This document shows, in pieces, positions 7,007 through 14,819 of a stretch of DNA of 32,021 bases. Source of the stretch: a virus. The stretch covers positions 1 to 32,021 of the IMG/VR virus record IMGVR_UViG_3300031951_000772; one strand, given 5' to 3'. Both the position numbers and the translations under genes were made by a program. The notes below the pieces were generated by a model that saw only the letters and a program-made list of their open reading frames with translations, was not told where the DNA came from and made no database searches. The stretch's first letter is position 1; every line of letters starts with the position of its first letter.

Positions 7007-8086
7007 TTAGACTTTCGCAAGTTGCAATTCGCCGTCCGGTGTCACTTCGATTGTCCACAGACCGCCGCCGCTGTCTTGAAGCTGGAAGCTCGTTGCGGTC
7101 ACGGCAGGCAGCGGCGAGGGCGAAGAGGACGTAATGAGGTCATCGGAAAGCGTTGCCGAAGTGCGGAACGTCTGGCGCACGGCCCCTTCTGCGACTTCGA
7201 CCTCGACGTTGACGGCTGTGGTTCCCGCCGAGATGAGCGAGGCGATGTTGGCCGTGCTGAAGGAAAGGTTTGCGGCGAGGCCGGGAGCGGCGGCAAGGGT
7301 GTTGCCCGCCAGCGTGACAAGCGGAAGGTCGATGCCTCCGCTGTTGTTGTTAAAGGTCAAAGTGTAGGTTTCCCCGGCAACTCCAGTAACGGAGGCCGAG
7401 GCCGACACGGCAGCGATAGCTGCTTGCATCGTGGTCGGGGAGGCGTTGTAAGCGATGCTCCCCGTGCTGATCTTGGCAAGCTGCGCCGTTCCCCCGGAGG
7501 TCGAAGTCGAGGCCGTGATTGCTGTGCCTCCCGCAGTAGTTGCCGTCTGGAAGGTCTGGCTAGTTCTGGCCGTGACGTAGTAGGCCGATCCGTTGCTGAA
7601 TCCTGTTGGCGTGGTAAATCCGGTGAGCGTGACTGCCTGCCCGTCAAAAAGTCCGTGCGGGGTCGAACAAGTAAAAACGCCCGCCGTGACGCTGGCGACA
7701 GTGACGTTGCGGGCGGGTAGTTCGATGATATAGCTGCCGCTGGTCGGCTTGGGGGAAAAGCTGATGCGCTGAACCTCGTCGGAGCCGCCGCCGCCCTCGG
7801 CGACTCCAGTGATGGTCGAAACCACGCTGGTCGAGATGGCCGACCATGCCGTTTGCAGGGCGGCGGGAGAGGTCGTGCCGACCGCGAACTTTACGGTTGC
7901 CCCAGACAGGTCAAGGTAATCATACACCCGCCCCGCCGTTGTGGATGGTTGCAGAAAATAAAGTTCAATCGCCTCGACATCTTCCTCAAAAAAGAGCGGG
8001 CTGGATGCTGGCAGGGTCGAATTAGCTCCGGACACGAATTGCCGAGCTTGAACGTCGAGGAAGAATTGCCGCGCCTGCAAAGCCAT
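7007..8086 (-). CDS. Tail/baseplate structural protein, 359 aa
   Basis: The protein opens MALQARQFFLDVQARQFVSG and is beta-rich, with low Cys content and many Thr/Ser/Ala. Residues about 129-200 contain the module FTCSTPHGLFDGQAVTLTG followed by SNGSAYYVTARTSQTF. This HGL..G..V.L..F pattern is frequent in phage tail-tip and fibre-base proteins. A late segment (TLTFNNNSGGIDLP, then PLVTLAGNTLAAAPGLAANL) suggests a second beta domain. Position between small tip genes and the long fibres supports a baseplate or fibre-anchor role. A TTGACA hexamer lies at 8103-8108, 16 nt before the ATG, and no clear Shine-Dalgarno is present. The exact role is unknown. Confidence 0.65.
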   Translation of the reverse strand: MALQARQFFLDVQARQFVSGANSTLPASSPLFFEEDVEAIELYFLQPSTTAGRVYDYLDLSGATVKFAVGTTSPAALQTAWSAISTSVVSTITGVAEGGGGSDEVQRISFSPKPTSGSYIIELPARNVTVASVTAGVFTCSTPHGLFDGQAVTLTGFTTPTGFSNGSAYYVTARTSQTFQTATTAGGTAITASTSTSGGTAQLAKISTGSIAYNASPTTMQAAIAAVSASASVTGVAGETYTLTFNNNSGGIDLPLVTLAGNTLAAAPGLAANLSFSTANIASLISAGTTAVNVEVEVAEGAVRQTFRTSATLSDDLITSSSPSPLPAVTATSFQLQDSGGGLWTIEVTPDGELQLAKV

Positions 8087-8122
8087 CTTGAGCGTCGAGG
8101 CGTGTCAAAGGTGCTGGCGGTG

Positions 8123-8308
8123 TCAGTATTGGTCGGCGCGGTCGCAGCACCCCGAAATGATCTCTCCCTCGCGGAAGCGGTCGGCTTCGCTGACGGCGTA
8201 TCCCCGGTATTTTTGGCGGATGGCTTGATAGTCTTCAAAGCTAAAGCACCACCGATCACCGTGTTTTTGCGCGACTGCTTCACAATCCTTCAAATAGGTG
8301 AGCGGCAT
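8123..8308 (-). CDS. Small hypothetical protein, 61 aa
   Basis: The start chosen is the ATG at 8308, which has AAGGCGG about 6-8 nt upstream. A GTG at 8353 that overlaps the previous stop as GTGA is a possible alternative and would add 15 residues. The protein (MPLTYLKDCEAVAQKHGDRW ... CCDRADQY) is short, charged and aromatic-rich, with a Cys pair near the C-terminus. No family is recognised. It may be a tail accessory or an unrelated small gene carried in the tail operon. Confidence 0.5.
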   Translation of the reverse strand: MPLTYLKDCEAVAQKHGDRWCFSFEDYQAIRQKYRGYAVSEADRFREGEIISGCCDRADQY

Positions 8309-8349
8309 TGTTGCCGCCTTATCCAATATCGATTTTGAGGGAATACAAA

Positions 8350-9015
8350 TCACGGCGCGGCTACATCAATGGAAATACTCAACGTGCTGGCAATGCTGTT
8401 TTCGACAGTGATCGTGCGCGACTGACCAAAAAGAGTGAAAGAAGTAGTTGCTGCTCCACTGCTCCCGTATTTGTTGCCAAAGGCTGCTCTGTAGCCGTTT
8501 ATGCCGCTCGCAGAATTTGCGTCGATGCTGAAAATAACAGATTCGCCCAATGTTGATGACGAAACGAACACAACGGGAGACTCCGTTGATGGAGATGGAC
8601 TGCTTGGTTGTCCGGGCCATCCGGTTCCGCCGTCTTGAATAAACAAACTAAAGGAACATTGTATTAAAGCAGAATACAAACCATTATTGCTATATAGCAA
8701 AAGTGTTCCGGGCACGGAACCCGTTGAAATTGGAACAATGATATTAGGGCCGCATGATGCAATAGGGTCGGTTTGAATTGTTGTGTTGATTGGCCCCGGC
8801 TGCAACGATCCAACCCCCACATTGAACTGATAGCTGACCGAAATGCCGTAAAGTTTTATTGCAGCGAAAGTAGCTTCGGAAATGACCGCAGATTGAAAAC
8901 TCGTAGGAACCCCGATGAACTGATAAAAAGAAGCAATTTCATTATTGCTGCAAAAGTTACAGCAACACGGCGTCCCGCCCGGAGTTGTCCACGGCACTTG
9001 TGTTGCGGTTGCCAT
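8350..9015 (-). CDS. Hypothetical tail-region protein with Cys cluster, 221 aa
   Basis: The N-terminus contains a striking Cys cluster, GGTPCCCNFCSNNE at residues about 13-26, which could bind metal or form disulfides. The rest is beta-rich and Ser/Thr/Gly/Ile-rich, with a Ser/Pro linker near residues 135-147 (GQPSSPSPSTESPV) and a C-terminal domain ending SISIDVAAP. The design of two beta domains joined by a linker suits a tail-tip or receptor-contact protein. It lies between two other small unknown tail genes. I do not recognise the family. Base composition is more AT-rich than its neighbours, which may point to recent acquisition. Confidence 0.6.
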   Translation of the reverse strand: MATATQVPWTTPGGTPCCCNFCSNNEIASFYQFIGVPTSFQSAVISEATFAAIKLYGISVSYQFNVGVGSLQPGPINTTIQTDPIASCGPNIIVPISTGSVPGTLLLYSNNGLYSALIQCSFSLFIQDGGTGWPGQPSSPSPSTESPVVFVSSSTLGESVIFSIDANSASGINGYRAAFGNKYGSSGAATTSFTLFGQSRTITVENSIASTLSISIDVAAP

Positions 9016-9018
9016 AGA

Positions 9019-9420
9019 TTAGGCGGGGGCGGCCCACGCCGTTCCCCACACATACATTCGTTGACCATCGCAACGCTCGACTTCGACCCATCCGGGGGTT
9101 CCACTTGGGGGTGCGTCAGACCATTTGGCTTCGTCCGCTTCGGTAATAAAAAGCGATCCATTTGGCCCCGCGCTTAAGGTGGCGTCTGTTGCGCTTTTCC
9201 ATTGTAGACCGCCTGCATCCCACGCAAGAAAGTGTGCTGCGGTAGCCTCAACAGGAAACGCTGGGTAAATATCCAACGACCAACCGTCCGCTCCTTGCGT
9301 TAAGCCGTATGTGCCATTAGTTTTGGGCTGTAACTGCGAAAAGTTGTCATCCAGATTGCGCGCGCGAATTGCAAAAGCATCTGCGTTGCCGACCTGCGGC
9401 TGAAATTTTACCAAGCTCAT
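9019..9420 (-). CDS. Small tail-tip protein, 133 aa
   Basis: The protein begins MSLVKFQPQVGNADAFAIRA. The N-terminal segment (NLDDNFSQLQPKTNG) resembles a trimeric-fibre start, and the remainder is rich in Trp, Gly, Ala and Pro. The C-terminal part GTPGWVEVERCDGQRMYVWG looks like a small receptor-binding or cap domain of the kind found at the end of phage fibres. The ATG overlaps the stop of the Gly-repeat protein as ATGA. It is probably a structural component of the tail tip, assigned by position and composition only. Confidence 0.55.
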   Translation of the reverse strand: MSLVKFQPQVGNADAFAIRARNLDDNFSQLQPKTNGTYGLTQGADGWSLDIYPAFPVEATAAHFLAWDAGGLQWKSATDATLSAGPNGSLFITEADEAKWSDAPPSGTPGWVEVERCDGQRMYVWGTAWAAPA

Positions 9421-10145
9421 ATTCTATATCCGGTCTGAATATAAACAGCAGAAACCGTTGTCGAGTTTTTAACCCGTCCTAAATTGTTCCTATACGACCT
9501 ACTCGTTGTGATTATTTGCGGCGCGATGAATCTAGATGGGTTGATGTTGCCGCGAACATTAAATATGTTGCTGGGTTGAGCAAAGTCCGACGCAGAAACT
9601 CCCGTGCCTTCGGTCGTTATGGTTTTCGCATAGTAATCAAACGAAAATGAAAAGTTTTTTGTAACAGGCGGGTCTCCTGCTACAGTTTGTGTCACCGAAC
9701 CCGTCAAAGAGCGCAAATCCGTGCTTGTCGTTACTTCGCCTGTAACTGTTGGAGTATTCCCGCCGCCTCCGCCACCTCCGCCGATTGTTGGAGTATTCCC
9801 GCCGCCTCCGCCACCTCCGCCGATTGTTGCTTCATTGTCTACTCCTAAAGACAAACGAAATGTGGTAAGTCCATAGTTTCGTTCGATATTGCAACTTTGG
9901 ACGTTTGGAGACGTTGTAGCGCGCAGGTTGTTTAACAATGCGACAAAATTGTCTTCCTGCAACAAGGCCACTGGCATAGGAGCACCCACGCGCAAAGTAG
10001 ATGCAATAGCTGAGTCAAAGCGCGTCAAACAAACAAAGTCGGCATTGATGCCAAGCGAGTTGTCGCTTTGTGCCACAATGGAGTAAGCGGTAAGCTGCAT
10101 ACCCCCGGAAGAGAGCTTTGAGTTGGCTTTGACGAGGGCGGGCAT
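9417..10145 (-). CDS. Tail-tip protein with polyglycine tandem repeat, 242 aa
   Basis: The gene directly follows the tape measure, where distal-tail or tip proteins usually lie. The first about 100 residues form an ordered beta-rich domain (LGINADFVCLTRFDSA, CNIERNYGLTTFRLSLGVD). Two copies of a 13-residue unit TIGGGGGGGGNTP follow at about 107-132, a flexible polyglycine hinge. The C-terminal domain (about 135-242) has FSFSFDYYAKTITTEGTG and ends AVYIQTGYRI. No Dit or Tal signature can be recognised. The hinge suggests two domains that must move relative to each other. Confidence 0.6.
   Translation of the reverse strand: MPALVKANSKLSSGGMQLTAYSIVAQSDNSLGINADFVCLTRFDSAIASTLRVGAPMPVALLQEDNFVALLNNLRATTSPNVQSCNIERNYGLTTFRLSLGVDNEATIGGGGGGGGNTPTIGGGGGGGGNTPTVTGEVTTSTDLRSLTGSVTQTVAGDPPVTKNFSFSFDYYAKTITTEGTGVSASDFAQPSNIFNVRGNINPSRFIAPQIITTSRSYRNNLGRVKNSTTVSAVYIQTGYRI
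9751..9828. repeat. Tandem repeat, 2 x 39 bp, in-frame polyglycine coding
   Basis: Two identical adjacent 39-bp units (9751-9789 and 9790-9828) encode the duplicated 13-residue polyglycine unit of the 242-residue tail-tip protein. A multiple of three keeps the frame, so copy number could vary without breaking the gene. Confidence 0.9.
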
Positions 10146-10147
10146 GG

Positions 10148-12283
10148 CTAGATTAGAACGGGCTGCGGAAGTTTGCGGTTGAGAGACTGAAGTTCAGTTA
10201 CAACTTTTTGCAGTGTTGTCTCGGTGGCAAAGCCGCGCACAGAGTCGGTCAGCGACTTCATGGCGTTGCGGACGCCAGATTCAAGGGCGCGGCCTGCGGC
10301 ATCGGCTTGTTTGGCAAAGGATTGCCCCGCGCCATCTGTAGCGGTTTTCAACGTATTGCCGCTGGTTGCTACTCCCTCAAAGGCGGTGACGATGGTTCCG
10401 CTGGCCGATTGGGTCTTGTCGGCGGTTGCGTTAAGAGTTTGGGCGGTTCGATCCAGCGCGGGCGCAATGCCGTCCGGGCCAGTAACGTCGAGCTTGGTCT
10501 GCGCCATGCTGGTTGCTGCTTGCGCGAGCGATTCTTTGTATTCCCTGCCCTTCTCCGCAACTTGCGTTGCGTATTCGTTGAGCCTTTGTCCCGCTTCCGC
10601 ACTGCCGAAAATGTTGCTTTTGAAACCTTCGGTTTTTGTGACGGCATCGCCCACTCCTTGAATAAGTGCGCCCGTTGCACTCTTAAACCCTTCTCCCATT
10701 GTTTGCGTTGCGCTGGTGGACATTCCCTCAAGCCCTGCCCTTGCCTTGTCGATTACGCCGCCAGCCGCTTTATCGAAATTGGTTGTGAAAGCGTCTGCTC
10801 CACTTTTTGTTCCGTCGATCAGCGCGGAAGCCAACTGGCCCGTAAAAAACCCGATTGGATTTGTCAGCACAGAGATGAAGTCTTTGCCGAAATTTACGAT
10901 CATGTCGTAAAGACGTTTTGCAAATGAGGCAACGCCTTCGCCAGTGACCGCATCCCAGATGCCTGTGAAAACGCGCAGGACACTTTCGATCATGTCCAAG
11001 AACTTCAAGTTAATCTGAGCGATTCCAAGAATAATTGCGCCTGTGAAAATCTTTCCGATACCAGCAAAAAAGTCCGCGCTTAATACTCCAAGCAATGCGC
11101 GGCCCACGGCTTCGACTGCCGTGACAAAGAACGAAAGAAAATCATCTGCCGCCTTGCGAAATGTGAAATCCAGATATCGGCTATACAGCCCAAAGATTTT
11201 TGAGGGGTCTTGCCAGATGCCAAGGGCGACATCAAAGGCGAAAGCAAATTGCTCGCCTATGCGTTTGCCGATGGAAGTGTAGTCAATGCTGTCGAAGAAG
11301 GAGCCGATGCGCTGAACATACGGCTGAAGGCTATTAATGAAAGCGTCCCACGCCGCTGTAAGCGCGGACAAAACCGGGCGGATTGCTGGCTCAAGCCCAG
11401 CCCAGACGCCTTGCAAAATCTTGTATCCTCGCTCGACCCATACGAGCATTTCAATAAGCGCATTGTTGAGGGCAATGCCGATGGCTTCGCCAAAGCCCGA
11501 AGCATCAAACTCGGCAAATCGTTTCGCCAGATTGCCAAGCAGCGTGGACATTGGCCCGACAACGCCGACCGCAAACTCTTCCGGTTTCTTCTTTAGAGCG
11601 TCGATGGCGTTGCTGAACATGGTCATCGAAGGCCCGTAGGTTTCGATAATGCGCGGAAGGCTTCCTAGAGTAGCGGCAGCTTTCGCTAGTTCTCCGTCAA
11701 AGTCTTTGATGAGCGGTAGAAGCTCGCGCCCTAGCTGTGTTCCGAAAATTGCCATTGCCGCCCTTGCCCGCTCGGCAGGGTTGGGTATGGCGTCAATCGC
11801 CTTCATTACCCTTTCCATCTGCTCGGCAGGGGAAAGGTTCTTAAGTTGGTCGAAGGAAAGGCCAAGGAGCTTGAGTTTTTCGACGGCCTTGGGAGAACCT
11901 TCTGCCGCCTTGGCAATGACTTCCTGCACCTTGTTAATCGCAGGCCCAACCTTGTCCGCGCTGCTTCCGGTCAGATCGAAGGCGCGTTGCAGGAGAATAA
12001 GTTCTGCCCTGCTCGCCCCCGTGGCCGCTTTGAGGTTGTTGAGCTTTTCAACGAAGTCGAGAGCGGTGGTAAAAGTCTTAATGCTGACAATGGTTCCAGC
12101 AACGCTTGCCGCAAATCCCGCCACTGCCGCCGCTCCTTGAGCAAACATTTGCGGGAGCATACTGGTATTCTTTTCAATGTTGGAAATGGACTGCCCGAAT
12201 CCATCAAGACGCTTTTCAAGTCCTTGGATCGTTGATCCAAGGCTTTCGTCATGCCCCAAGAAATTTGTATGGGATTCAGCCAT
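10148..12283 (-). CDS. Tail tape measure protein, 711 aa
   Basis: This protein sets tail length and is packed in the tail lumen. It is the longest helix-rich protein of the tail block. It has an N-terminal coiled-coil-like part (STIQGLEKRLDGFGQSISNI), a hydrophobic segment around residues 51-68 (AAAVAGFAASVAGTIVSI) and the tape-measure-typical stretch LVLLQRAFDLTG-like ELILLQRAFDLTG near 95-107. Several further hydrophobic and amphipathic segments follow (FFVTAVEAVGRALLGVLSAD, IFTGAIILGIAQINL). At about 0.15 nm per residue, 711 residues would imply a tail of roughly 100 nm, assuming the whole chain is a ruler. Position after the tail-chaperone genes supports the call. Confidence 0.8.
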   Translation of the reverse strand: MAESHTNFLGHDESLGSTIQGLEKRLDGFGQSISNIEKNTSMLPQMFAQGAAAVAGFAASVAGTIVSIKTFTTALDFVEKLNNLKAATGASRAELILLQRAFDLTGSSADKVGPAINKVQEVIAKAAEGSPKAVEKLKLLGLSFDQLKNLSPAEQMERVMKAIDAIPNPAERARAAMAIFGTQLGRELLPLIKDFDGELAKAAATLGSLPRIIETYGPSMTMFSNAIDALKKKPEEFAVGVVGPMSTLLGNLAKRFAEFDASGFGEAIGIALNNALIEMLVWVERGYKILQGVWAGLEPAIRPVLSALTAAWDAFINSLQPYVQRIGSFFDSIDYTSIGKRIGEQFAFAFDVALGIWQDPSKIFGLYSRYLDFTFRKAADDFLSFFVTAVEAVGRALLGVLSADFFAGIGKIFTGAIILGIAQINLKFLDMIESVLRVFTGIWDAVTGEGVASFAKRLYDMIVNFGKDFISVLTNPIGFFTGQLASALIDGTKSGADAFTTNFDKAAGGVIDKARAGLEGMSTSATQTMGEGFKSATGALIQGVGDAVTKTEGFKSNIFGSAEAGQRLNEYATQVAEKGREYKESLAQAATSMAQTKLDVTGPDGIAPALDRTAQTLNATADKTQSASGTIVTAFEGVATSGNTLKTATDGAGQSFAKQADAAGRALESGVRNAMKSLTDSVRGFATETTLQKVVTELQSLNRKLPQPVLI

Positions 12284-12290
12284 TTGTTTT

Positions 12291-13220
12291 CTAAGCGGTT
12301 CGTGCCAACTCGTAGGTCTTCTTCAGCGTCTCAGCGATGGCGATGTCCATGTAGGCGAGATAGCTTTTCCCTGCTTCATCTAGTGCCTTCTGTGCTTCTT
12401 TCGGCGGGATGACTTGGCTGGCCCACGGCGTTGCGTTGGTCATTCTCACGCCCGGATTACGAGGATCGTTGCTGTTGTCCACAATGCGCCCGGAGGCGCG
12501 GCCCATGTTCCGCGTCACCCATTGCGGGATGCCGCGCGTATTTGCGCTGACTCGCCCCGTGATCGGGATAGCTTCGGCGCAGACGGCCCACCCTGCTTTT
12601 GTGAGGCCCACCCGATCCGCTACCTTGTCTTTGTAAGCCTGCAACTCTCCATCTGCGCCTAATACTAGAACTTTTTCAACGCGCTTGCCCTTAACTGTGC
12701 CATCCACCGGATCGCGGCTGCGCTTGTGATAACCGCTGTCGAACTCATCAAAAAGGACGCGCCTAAACTTCATGTCGCGGACAATCTTGCCGATGGCAGT
12801 TGTGTTGCCGCTCTCTTGATACCTTTGAAAACGAGACTTGAAGGAGCGAATTTGATCCGACTTGTCCTTGCGGGGCTTAACATCCGAAAAGCGTTTTTCG
12901 ACTAGTGCGCGATACTCGCGCTTGTTGGCGTTGGCCGCTTGCGCCTCATACCAACGGATTGCAACGCTGGTCACTTGATTGAGGAGGGCTTCGGATTTCT
13001 CGGTGTAATAGACCTTGTTAATGTCCCGATTGACCGCGCCCATGCCTTGCGCCTCCGCCTTGGCCCCTTCCCCGAAGGGCTGCGTCCGAAATGCCAGATT
13101 GACGCAGGCAACGCGAGCATGGGCCTTGAGCGATTCGCGGATGTCCTTGCCGACTACTTGGCGAAACTCGGCCATGCGCTGCTTTAGCTGCTTGGCGTTA
13201 GAGAGGACTGTTATCTTCAT
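12291..13220 (-). CDS. Hypothetical tail-assembly protein, 309 aa
   Basis: The gene lies between the frameshifted chaperone and the tape measure. Its start is inside the last 23 bases of the frameshift product, implying coupling. The protein begins MKITVLSNAKQLKQRMAEFR, is strongly basic and helical in the first half (KREYRALVEKRFSDVKPRKD, then SDQIRSFKSRFQRYQ), and has a more compact C-terminal part (ITGRVSANTRGIPQWVTRN, ATPWASQVIPPKE). The opening helix and basic character recall minor capsid or tail-completion proteins of the HK97 gp10 type, but the similarity is not firm. I leave the function open. Confidence 0.6.
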   Translation of the reverse strand: MKITVLSNAKQLKQRMAEFRQVVGKDIRESLKAHARVACVNLAFRTQPFGEGAKAEAQGMGAVNRDINKVYYTEKSEALLNQVTSVAIRWYEAQAANANKREYRALVEKRFSDVKPRKDKSDQIRSFKSRFQRYQESGNTTAIGKIVRDMKFRRVLFDEFDSGYHKRSRDPVDGTVKGKRVEKVLVLGADGELQAYKDKVADRVGLTKAGWAVCAEAIPITGRVSANTRGIPQWVTRNMGRASGRIVDNSNDPRNPGVRMTNATPWASQVIPPKEAQKALDEAGKSYLAYMDIAIAETLKKTYELARTA

Positions 13221-13910
13221 CGCTGGCGAGGGAAAGGGTGTGTTTCATCTGGCTTGCGATGTCCACGCCGTCAGCGGAAGAACGCATTGAAACCGTCCAG
13301 CGCACAGCGCGTCCGTTGGCCGTATCGTGCCAAAGGATCATCTGCATCCCCATCGCAACCGGAAGCCGCCGCAGAATGTAGTCGTGCGTCCAGCCCGTTT
13401 TGGCAGCAATTAGCGAGACGTAGCTTGCTTGCCAACACGGGCGGATGCTTTTCCCGGCGTCTTGAGTCCTTTGACGCCCTTCTGCTCCTGCGCCTGCGTC
13501 TGTGCGGCGAAGTATTCTGCGACCATCTGTTCGATGATGGGCAACGCAGCGGCAAGGGTCGGGGCATCGTTGAGCGGCCCTGCGAGGAATCCGCGCACAG
13601 CCTGCTTGAAAGCGGCCTTGTCCCAGATCGTTTCGGCAACCTCGTCCTCGTCAGCGGAGTGGATGTAGATGAACTCTGCCGTTGACCAAATCGCGTTCGC
13701 GTTGGCCGGGGCTACGCGATCCCCCTTCATGCCCCGAATAAAAAAGTTCTCTATCTCAAACAGATAGGAAAGCGTCTCTGCCGTCATCGGGCGCACAGTC
13801 AAGGGGCCGAGCTTGCGGCCCTTGACCAGTGCGGCGGTCTTTAGCAGATCGCTGCGGATCGGCGTTGCTTCGTTAATGGCTTCTTCGTCGGTTAGATGTT
13901 CTGCGCTCAT
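13198..13910 (-). CDS. Tail assembly chaperone frameshift product (gpG-gpT-like), 237 aa
   Basis: This product arises when ribosomes slip -1 at GGGAAAA (13449-13455). It joins the first 154 residues of the 166-residue chaperone to 83 residues read in the -1 frame down to the TAA at 13198-13200. The added part begins SIRPCWQASYVSLIAAKTGW and contains THDYILRRLPVAMGMQMILW. That pattern, a Trp/Tyr helix followed by LP..xGxQ, is like gpT-type extensions of siphoviruses. It has no start of its own and is open over its whole length. In lambda the gpGT product recruits tail tube subunits onto the tape measure. The interval here contains the shift, so it is not one continuous frame. Confidence 0.75.
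13410..13910 (-). CDS. Tail assembly chaperone (gpG-like), 166 aa
   Basis: This is the zero-frame product of the chaperone pair. The start chosen is the ATG at 13910, which overlaps the upstream stop as ATGA; the frame is open further upstream but that part lies within the preceding gene. The helical, acidic protein (MSAEHLTDEEAINEATPIRS, LTVRPMTAETLSYLFEIENF) ends in a Gln/Lys/Gly-rich tail (AAQTQAQEQKGVKGLKTPGK). The slippery heptamer falls at codons 153-154, close to the C-terminus, as in lambda G/T. It would coat and solubilise the tape measure during tail assembly. Assignment rests on position, the frameshift signal and length. Confidence 0.7.
   Translation of the reverse strand: MSAEHLTDEEAINEATPIRSDLLKTAALVKGRKLGPLTVRPMTAETLSYLFEIENFFIRGMKGDRVAPANANAIWSTAEFIYIHSADEDEVAETIWDKAAFKQAVRGFLAGPLNDAPTLAAALPIIEQMVAEYFAAQTQAQEQKGVKGLKTPGKASARVGKQATSR
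13449..13455 (-). promoter_or_regulatory. -1 ribosomal frameshift site GGGAAAA
   Basis: On the minus strand the heptamer G GGA AAA has GGA (codon 153) and AAA (codon 154) in the zero frame, the arrangement needed for simultaneous -1 slippage. The zero frame ends at 13410, and the -1 frame stays open to 13198. The site is of the same class as lambda GGGAAAG. Confidence 0.8.
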
Positions 13911-14368
13911 AAATAATTTTGCATCTTGCGGATTTCTTCGGGGCTGGCGTCTTCGCGGATAAAGCCCATGCCGCTCCCTGCCGTGACCTCGACCATGCGC
14001 GGGGTGCTCTTGACGATGGACAGGCAAATGTCCCGCCAGCCTGCGTTAGCGTAGGCAAATTCTAAGGCGTCATCGGAGGCGGCTAGTCCCTTGAGCCAAG
14101 TGATGCGCCGTTCTAAGTCTTCTGGGGTGCGCTCTCCGGGATCGGCTTCTTCAAGTTTCAACCATTGCGAGGCGAGCTTGCCGCAGGAATCAACCGCGCC
14201 CTCAGTTGCGGGGTTAAAAAGGAAGGTGACGATGGTGCGCCCATCGCGGCGAACTTGCCGAGTGCAGGGAGGGCGGCGAAGCGTATGCCCCAAGCACAGC
14301 AAAGCCGTGGCGAGCTTGGTATTTGAGGTCAAAAAAACCTCATCATTTTTGGCGATTTCTTCCTGCAT
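13907..14368 (-). CDS. Hypothetical protein with DUF5659-like N-terminus, 153 aa
   Basis: The first about 75 residues (DEVFLTSNTKLATALLCLGH, a basic strand, then GRTIVTFLFNPATEGA) follow the pattern of the small DUF5659-type domain: F.T.D..LA..L...GH, then a strand F.F, then a helix. The C-terminal half (ERTPEDLERRITWLKGLAAS ... EIRKMQNYL) is helical. The gene is between the tail tube and the tail chaperone, so it may take part in tail assembly or initiation. Its stop overlaps the chaperone ATG. No enzyme motif is seen and the domain match is from memory. Confidence 0.6.
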   Translation of the reverse strand: MQEEIAKNDEVFLTSNTKLATALLCLGHTLRRPPCTRQVRRDGRTIVTFLFNPATEGAVDSCGKLASQWLKLEEADPGERTPEDLERRITWLKGLAASDDALEFAYANAGWRDICLSIVKSTPRMVEVTAGSGMGFIREDASPEEIRKMQNYL

Positions 14369-14424
14369 CTGTATCTAGTGCGGCGGGATTACGCGCCCGC
14401 CGCTTCGCGTTTTAGAGGGAAGGC

Positions 14425-14796
14425 TTAGAGGCTCGGATACTGCGTTGCCTCAATGGCAAAGGTCGCAAAACCCTCGGCAGTCTCTTCGCGGCTCACGGTG
14501 TCCACGATGATCGAACCGCCCGTAATGCCGTTGCCCGAAGTGGTGCTGTTGATCGAAAGGGCAACACCCGGAGCGGCGAGGGCTACTCCCGTCGAGCCAT
14601 TAACCGCGCCTTCGATGGAGATCGTTGCGGTCGGTTTGAAATACGAAACGGCAACAACGTCACCATCGTTGTCCATAACTTCAGCCTTCTCGCGGGAAAC
14701 TTCGCGGCTGAAGGACTGAATCAAAATTCCAGTTTCGGCGGTGCAACCGAAAACCACCGAAGCGGCGGCGGATGAAGTAACTGTTGTAGCGGCCAT
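14425..14796 (-). CDS. Major tail tube protein candidate, 123 aa
   Basis: This is a small beta-rich protein of about the right size for a tail tube subunit. The segment IQSFSREVSREKAEVMDNDG followed by DVVAVSYFKPTATISIEGAV is a pattern I know from phage tail-tube-type proteins: a strand, then KAE..DxxG, then a hydrophobic strand and xIxIEG. The closing part has a second sheet (TGGSIIVDTVSREETAEGFA). Position after the tail terminator and before the chaperone/tape-measure block matches lambda V. A TTGACA hexamer at 14810-14815 lies 13 nt before the ATG. Copy number is expected to be high, so strong translation is likely. Confidence 0.7.
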   Translation of the reverse strand: MAATTVTSSAAASVVFGCTAETGILIQSFSREVSREKAEVMDNDGDVVAVSYFKPTATISIEGAVNGSTGVALAAPGVALSINSTTSGNGITGGSIIVDTVSREETAEGFATFAIEATQYPSL

Positions 14797-14819
14797 GCCT
14801 AGCCGCCTCTGTCAACCAG

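Noticed and set aside
6950-7720. A 256-codon plus-strand frame opposite the baseplate-type gene
   Set aside because: Arg/Gly-rich low-complexity product opposite a coherent minus-strand gene; no start signal.
9751-9828. A CRISPR-like repeat
   Set aside because: Only two directly adjacent copies with no spacers, inside a coding frame.
13271-13639. A 122-codon minus-strand frame overlapping the tail chaperone
   Set aside because: Arg/Ser/Pro-rich, and it is not the frame reached by the -1 slip. The true extension is another frame ending at 13198.
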